From the NCBI GenBank assembly GCA_004335635.1, contig QAXH01004933.1, positions 71,042-81,849 of the forward strand: a DNA stretch of 10,808 nucleotides, read 5' to 3'. Source of the DNA: Chloromonas sp. AAM2. Its lineage: Eukaryota; Chlorophyta; Chlorophyceae; Chlamydomonadales; Chlamydomonadaceae. Numbering within the stretch: position 1 is the stretch's first letter; each line of letters opens with the position of its first letter. Below are positions 7,062 to 10,808 of the stretch, in pieces. The notes below the pieces were generated by a model. It was given only the letters and a program-made list of their open reading frames with translations, was not told the origin of the DNA and did no database searches. A program made the translations under genes and the position numbers.

Positions 7062-9104
7062 TTAATTTTCGATACTCATTTCCGGTACTTCAAGTTCTGA
7101 ATCAGGCCGCTCCATTTGGTCTCCTTTCAGATACTGATTAAACCATCGAAGCGAGCGCAAGCTGTAATCATATTTCGCAGTTGAATTCCTGTTACCATGG
7201 CCTTCACCCGGGTAAAGAACGAGACGAACGGGAGTTTCAGTTCGAGTCTTGATGTGGCGATACAATTCGTACGACTGTCCCGGATCAACCCTTGTATCTT
7301 CTTTTCCATGCATAATCAGCAGTGGAGTTTTGGCATTATCTACATGGTAGATTGGGCTGCGCTCCAGGTAATCCTGATAATCTTCCCAAATGCGTTTCCG
7401 GGCATGTACGTAGTAGAGTTCCTCGGGAATATCACTGGTGCCCCACTTAGAAAGATTGTTGCTGATTCCTACAAACATCACTCCAGCAGCAAAACGATCG
7501 CTGTATCTGGTGCTCATCCAGGCCGTAGCGTAACCACCATAGGAGCCACCGGTTACACCAATTTTATCCTCATCAGCTAAGCCAATTTCAATAAGGTGAT
7601 CAACACCATCCACGATGTCGTCAAATTCAGCTCCAGCCAAATCGCCTTGACTGCTCATCGCAAATTCAATTCCTCGGCCTGTGCTTCCGCGATAGTTGGG
7701 ATACCAAACGGCATAGCCTTCAGCGGCTCCTACCTGACCAGCATCGGAATAATCTGTTACCCAGCCATTATCGTAGTGTGCTTCAGGTCCACCGTGAACA
7801 ATAGTAATCACCGGATAGCGTGTTCCTTCTTCATAATTGAGCGGATAGATCAGGATTCCTTCGATTTCTAAACCATCGCGAGCTTCGTAGGTGAATACTT
7901 CTTGTCGCGCAAGTTCAACATCGTCTAGCCAGGGGTTGCTGTTGGTCATTCGCTCCAGTGCGAATCCATCGGTTGCAACAAAAACTTCATTCGGATGGTT
8001 TGGTGAGCTCCCTTCAAACACATGCACTCCATTCGCAGCATGGGCAAAACTACTCAGAACCGGTCCGCCGGTTGGTATGAGAGCCTCCATTTCACCGGAA
8101 GAAATATTCAGAGTTCCAAATTCAGACCATGATCCTTTGCTGGCGAGATAATGAATGGTATTATCATCCGCCCACTCAATCTGGTCGAACTTACCTTCGA
8201 AATCTTCATTCAATAATGTGGCGCTACCGGTTTCAGCGTTTACAATTTTGACACGTCCATCAATTGGGTCATTGATTGTTGCACCAGCAATAATAGCTAA
8301 ATTTTCTCCATTCGGACTCCATGTAATTTGTCCCAATTTACCCTCATGATCTACCTCTGCTGTAACTTCCCGGCTTTCATGATCCACAATGAGCACTTGC
8401 TGGCTCATATAAAAGTCATCCACCAGCGGGGTAGGCGCTACCGCTACAGCCAACTTAGACAAATCAGGACTCCACTTAATATCATACACGGTTCCTTCTA
8501 CGGGAATACGGTGGGGCATATGGCCATCCATTGCTACGTTTTGAATATAAGCCCAGGTCTCCGTCAGGTTTTCTTCGTAAATTTCGGGGCTGTAAGGCAA
8601 GGAAGACTCTTTTTCTTCCTGTGGCTCGGTGGCCCGAAAAGCGATATGGTCTCCATCCGAAGCCCAGTCATAACCGGAGATGTTAGTTTCAAATGCAAAG
8701 AGTTTATTCGATTCTCCGGTTTCCGGATTCATTTCATACAGCGACCTACTCTCATCTCCATCTTTTTTTGCAAGATAAGTGATGGTATTATATGACGGCC
8801 TGAAACTGATTCCGCTGACACTCATATCGGTGATCAAAGCCTCAGTTTCTCCTGATTCAATATCTAAGGTGTAAAGATGCGTACTGTTTGGGGCGTTTTC
8901 CTTAAAAGGATCGGCAGGGACGGAAAGCGTGTATAATGCAGTGCTCCCATCTGGTGAAAGATACACATTGGTGACATTTTGAATGTTTGCAACCTGTTCC
9001 AAGGAAAGACCATTTTGAGCGTATACCGACGACCCAAATAAAAGTCCTAAACCAAGAACAAGCATTAGGTAAAAAGATGATTTTTGTTCAAAAGAACGCA
9101 TCAT
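7062..9104 (-). CDS. Exported S9-family serine peptidase (dipeptidyl/acylaminoacyl-peptidase type)
   Basis: A 680-residue peptidase of the prolyl oligopeptidase family, likely cleaving short peptides in the periplasm. A signal peptide ends at about A29 (VYA|Q). Residues 35-390 look like a beta-propeller, with repeated WSPDG- or WSPNG-like turns (for example 211-214 and 262-265). The alpha/beta-hydrolase domain follows. HGGP (437-440) is the oxyanion region, S521 in GGSYGG is the nucleophile, D603 in KEDTRVDP the acid and H636 in GEGHG the base, so the triad is complete. The length fits the family. The sequence begins with two ATGs. A strong GGAGGAA (9107-9113) lies 4 bases from the first and 7 from the second (9101), so 9101 may be the true start. 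It is a single-gene unit, ended by the hairpin at 7010-7039. The exact substrate cannot be told. Confidence 0.95.
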   Translation of the reverse strand: MMRSFEQKSSFYLMLVLGLGLLFGSSVYAQNGLSLEQVANIQNVTNVYLSPDGSTALYTLSVPADPFKENAPNSTHLYTLDIESGETEALITDMSVSGISFRPSYNTITYLAKKDGDESRSLYEMNPETGESNKLFAFETNISGYDWASDGDHIAFRATEPQEEKESSLPYSPEIYEENLTETWAYIQNVAMDGHMPHRIPVEGTVYDIKWSPDLSKLAVAVAPTPLVDDFYMSQQVLIVDHESREVTAEVDHEGKLGQITWSPNGENLAIIAGATINDPIDGRVKIVNAETGSATLLNEDFEGKFDQIEWADDNTIHYLASKGSWSEFGTLNISSGEMEALIPTGGPVLSSFAHAANGVHVFEGSSPNHPNEVFVATDGFALERMTNSNPWLDDVELARQEVFTYEARDGLEIEGILIYPLNYEEGTRYPVITIVHGGPEAHYDNGWVTDYSDAGQVGAAEGYAVWYPNYRGSTGRGIEFAMSSQGDLAGAEFDDIVDGVDHLIEIGLADEDKIGVTGGSYGGYATAWMSTRYSDRFAAGVMFVGISNNLSKWGTSDIPEELYYVHARKRIWEDYQDYLERSPIYHVDNAKTPLLIMHGKEDTRVDPGQSYELYRHIKTRTETPVRLVLYPGEGHGNRNSTAKYDYSLRSLRWFNQYLKGDQMERPDSELEVPEMSIEN

Positions 9105-9224
9105 ATTTCCTCCGATTTAGTTGATTGAAGTTTTTTGGAATATAGCCAATAAGCAGATTGAACCTAAATTGTTATAATGAGCAATTCGCATGAATAAACG
9201 ATGAAGATTGGTTGTTTATTGAGG

Positions 9225-9341
9225 TTATTTCAACTCTTTCAGGGTCACTTGAGAACCCTTACAGACATAGGGCTCGTTATAACCCTGGAAGGATTAACCA
9301 CAAGCTCATTATTTAATTTCATCCACATATTTGTGATCTCT
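9225..9341 (+). repeat. Direct repeat, copy 1
   Basis: The last 56 bases (9286-9341, beginning TGGAAGGATTAA and containing ATTTAATTTCATCCACATA) match copy 2 at nearly every position. The match weakens further upstream but can be followed to TTATT(T)CAAC at 9225. The upstream half also holds alternating AGGG and CCCT segments absent from copy 2. It is not followed by a gene. Confidence 0.8.
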
Positions 9342-9491
9342 TAAGTCTTGAGCGAGTATAGAAGTTTGAAATATTTTTATGCACTTTTACGAGCGGTGAC
9401 TTAAGAGTTATAGCCATCAGAAAGGCTACTTTTCGCAAATCTGAAGACTTGATCTGCTATTACATTTCAATCTACGCATTCGCTCAAGATT
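9338..9491. repeat. Nested inverted repeats between the two direct repeats
   Basis: CTCTTAAGTC (9338-9347) is a perfect inverted match to GACTTAAGAG (9398-9407). TCTTGAGCGA (9346-9355) is a perfect inverted match to TCGCTCAAGA (9480-9489). The two left arms overlap by two bases, so the two pairings compete. A smaller stem TAGCC/GGCTA (9411-9415 with 9424-9428) lies inside. This may be RNA structure, or the remains of a small inverted-repeat element. Confidence 0.5.
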
Positions 9492-9517
9492 GAAAAGATC
9501 TTATAGTCTATTAGGAC

Positions 9518-9635
9518 TTATTCAACCCTTCCCAGTTTATTTAAAATGCTTATTAACTATAAGGCGTTGTGTAAAAGTGGAAGGATTAAATACGAGCTCA
9601 TCATTTAATTTCATCCACATATTTTGTATATCTCT
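9518..9635 (+). repeat. Direct repeat, copy 2, just upstream of the histidine-rich TPR gene
   Basis: It shares TGGAAGGATTAA, GAGCTCAT and ATTTAATTTCATCCACATA with copy 1 at a constant offset of 292-293 bases. It ends 26 bases before the ATG at 9662, so it probably contains that gene's promoter or leader. ATTTTGTATAT near its end recalls an AT-rich -10/-7 element, but I cannot assign boxes safely. Confidence 0.8.
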
Positions 9636-9661
9636 GACGAAGCTCCTAAAAAAATAAGCCC

Positions 9662-10808
9662 ATGAAAAACATTGTATTTCTCTTTCTTCCTTTTTTAGTA
9701 ATGATGTATATGTGTCAAACGGTGAATGCACAGGATAACCTTCTGGGAGAGATCAATTTCCCAAACTCAGGTACTGAAGAAGCACAAGCTGATTTTATCG
9801 AAGGCATGCTTTTCTTGCATAATTTTGAATACGAGGATGCCGCGAGGGCTTTTCAACGTGCAAGAAAGATCGACCCGGATTTTGTAATGGCGCATTATGG
9901 AGAGGCGAAATCGCACAATCATCCCATTTGGTTCCGGCAAGATCGGGAAGCCGCTATGAAGGTGTTGGAAAATTTGGGTGAAACGGTGGAAGAACGTCAG
10001 GATGCTGCGCTCACCCATAGAGAAAAAGACCTGTTAATGTCGCTTGAAGTACTCTATGGAAATACCGAAGAAGCTTCGGGAAAATCCAAAGAAGAGCGGG
10101 ATGACTTGTACCGGGAATATATGGCCGCCCTTCACCAAAAATATCCTGAAGATCATGAGATTACCGCTTTTTATGGATTATCCATTTTGGGCTCGGCTCA
10201 CGAAGGCCGTGATTTTGGAATTTATATGGAAGCCGCTGCAGAATTGTTTGAGGTCTGGAATGCAAACCAAAAACATCCCGGCGCAGCGCATTACCTAATT
10301 CATTCATTTGACGATCCAATTCATGCCCCACTGGGATTACCCATGGCCAGGGTTTATTCCGAAATCGCTCCGGCAGCAGCCCATGCCCAGCACATGACGT
10401 CTCATATTTTTCTGGCCCTTGGGATGTGGGAAGAAACGATTGAGGCGAATTTTGTAGCTCGAGATGTGCAGCAAAAACGCCAAAAAGAACTGGGGGAACA
10501 AATCACCGTTTGTGGTCATTATCCCTGGTGGCTGCAGTATGGATATTTACAAAAAGGGGAGAGTGAAAAAGCCCGTCAGGTTTTACAAACCTGTTACGAC
10601 CGCATTAAGGGGGAACCAAGTGGTAGTGAAAAATGGCATTTCGCAGTGATGCGGGGTCATTATATCGTTGATACCGAATTGTGGGTCGCCGCTGATGAAT
10701 GGACGGCAGAATATGAGACGGGAAACAGAGCCGGTCAAAATTACTTTTTTACAACCGCACTGGCTGCAGTTAAAATGGGTAATCTCGAAAAAGCCAGACA
10801 AAATTTGG
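9662..10808 (+). CDS. Exported histidine-rich TPR-like protein of unknown function (partial, C-terminus beyond the right edge)
   Basis: The frame is open from the ATG at 9662 to the window edge (382 codons). A signal peptide (hydrophobic residues 4-17, likely cleavage after A23 in VNA|Q) sends it out of the cytoplasm. Residues 41-75 form a TPR-like helix pair (FIEGMLFLHNFEYEDAARAF), and 288-311 form another. The centre holds a dense histidine cluster: HPGAAHYLIH (H205, H210, H214), DDPIHAPLGL (H221) and HAQHMTSHIF (H241, H244, H248), then CGHYPWW (H286). I recall this HPGAAHY/HMPSH pattern from a widespread family annotated only as TPR protein, with no known function. The histidines could bind metal, or form an active site. 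There is no Shine-Dalgarno. A repeated sequence lies directly upstream. Confidence 0.88.
   Translation, partial: MKNIVFLFLPFLVMMYMCQTVNAQDNLLGEINFPNSGTEEAQADFIEGMLFLHNFEYEDAARAFQRARKIDPDFVMAHYGEAKSHNHPIWFRQDREAAMKVLENLGETVEERQDAALTHREKDLLMSLEVLYGNTEEASGKSKEERDDLYREYMAALHQKYPEDHEITAFYGLSILGSAHEGRDFGIYMEAAAELFEVWNANQKHPGAAHYLIHSFDDPIHAPLGLPMARVYSEIAPAAAHAQHMTSHIFLALGMWEETIEANFVARDVQQKRQKELGEQITVCGHYPWWLQYGYLQKGESEKARQVLQTCYDRIKGEPSGSEKWHFAVMRGHYIVDTELWVAADEWTAEYETGNRAGQNYFFTTALAAVKMGNLEKARQNL

Larger units (their letters stand above)
9105..9661. other. 557-base divergent non-coding region with repeats
   Basis: No coding potential is seen: all frames are broken often and nothing resembles a protein remnant. 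It separates the S9 peptidase (minus) from the histidine-rich TPR gene (plus). It holds two copies of an imperfect direct repeat (9225-9341 and 9518-9635) and, between them, two sets of 10-base inverted repeats. An inverted repeat AATAAAC/GTTTATT (9193-9199 with 9214-9220) lies closer to the peptidase. No clear promoter boxes could be assigned for either gene. Confidence 0.75.

Noticed and set aside
8328..8795. Open frame of 155 codons on the plus strand inside the S9 peptidase gene
   Set aside because: It is antisense to the beta-propeller coding region and resembles no protein; several shorter plus-strand frames in the same gene are equally by-products.
9225..9635. CRISPR array
   Set aside because: There are only two imperfect long copies with one 176-base spacer, and no cas gene nearby.
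9692..9721. Lipoprotein signal in the histidine-rich TPR protein (C18)
   Set aside because: The residues before the cysteine (MMYM) do not fit a lipobox; ordinary cleavage after VNA fits better.
9537..9731. Minus-strand open frame of 64 codons across the start of the histidine-rich TPR gene
   Set aside because: It covers repeat copy 2 and the signal-peptide region of a well-supported gene, and has no ribosome site or recognisable features.

Overview
The window looks like a chromosomal segment of a bacterium of the Bacteroidota/Balneolota/Rhodothermota group; a Balneola- or Gracilimonas-like organism is my best guess. The reasons are the moderate, slightly AT-rich base composition, very few Shine-Dalgarno sequences, the order GNAT acyltransferase - argG - argC, and the order TPR protein - DUF4292 lipoprotein - EnvC-like protein. 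This placement rests on remembered gene order and protein style, not on a search. There is no phage, plasmid, CRISPR, rRNA or tRNA.

Left part (1-2621, minus strand): the first genes of an arginine biosynthesis operon. In transcription order they are a GNAT acyltransferase with an unusual four-cysteine tail, a 65-residue protein of unknown function, argG (argininosuccinate synthase) and argC (N-acetyl-gamma-glutamyl-phosphate reductase, running off the left edge). All three junctions overlap by 4-8 bases, so the genes are probably translationally coupled. The GNAT protein may supply the acylglutamate that ArgC's pathway uses.

Divergent gap 2622-3061: a palindrome within a weak candidate promoter of the arginine operon, an 80% GC block holding a 12-codon ORF, and a strong terminator hairpin with no obvious gene in front of it, which may end a small RNA.

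Centre (3062-6848, plus strand): a three-gene envelope operon with GTGA and ATGA overlaps. It encodes an exported TPR protein, a DUF4292 lipoprotein (probable LolA/LolB-like fold) and a coiled-coil protein with a degenerate LytM domain (EnvC type, probably an activator of cell-wall amidases rather than an enzyme). A hairpin at 7010-7046 lies between this operon and the converging next gene.

Right part (7062-9104, minus): an exported S9 (prolyl oligopeptidase family) serine peptidase with an intact catalytic triad. It is followed by a 557-base non-coding stretch with an imperfect direct repeat of about 115 bases (copies 293 bases apart) and several inverted repeats. The second copy ends just before the last gene (9662 to the right edge, plus), an exported, histidine-rich TPR-like protein of unknown function.

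Most of the window is housekeeping. I see no complete new system. The best leads are the unknown small arginine-operon protein, the cysteine-tailed GNAT, the histidine-rich TPR protein with its duplicated upstream region, and the orphan terminator.
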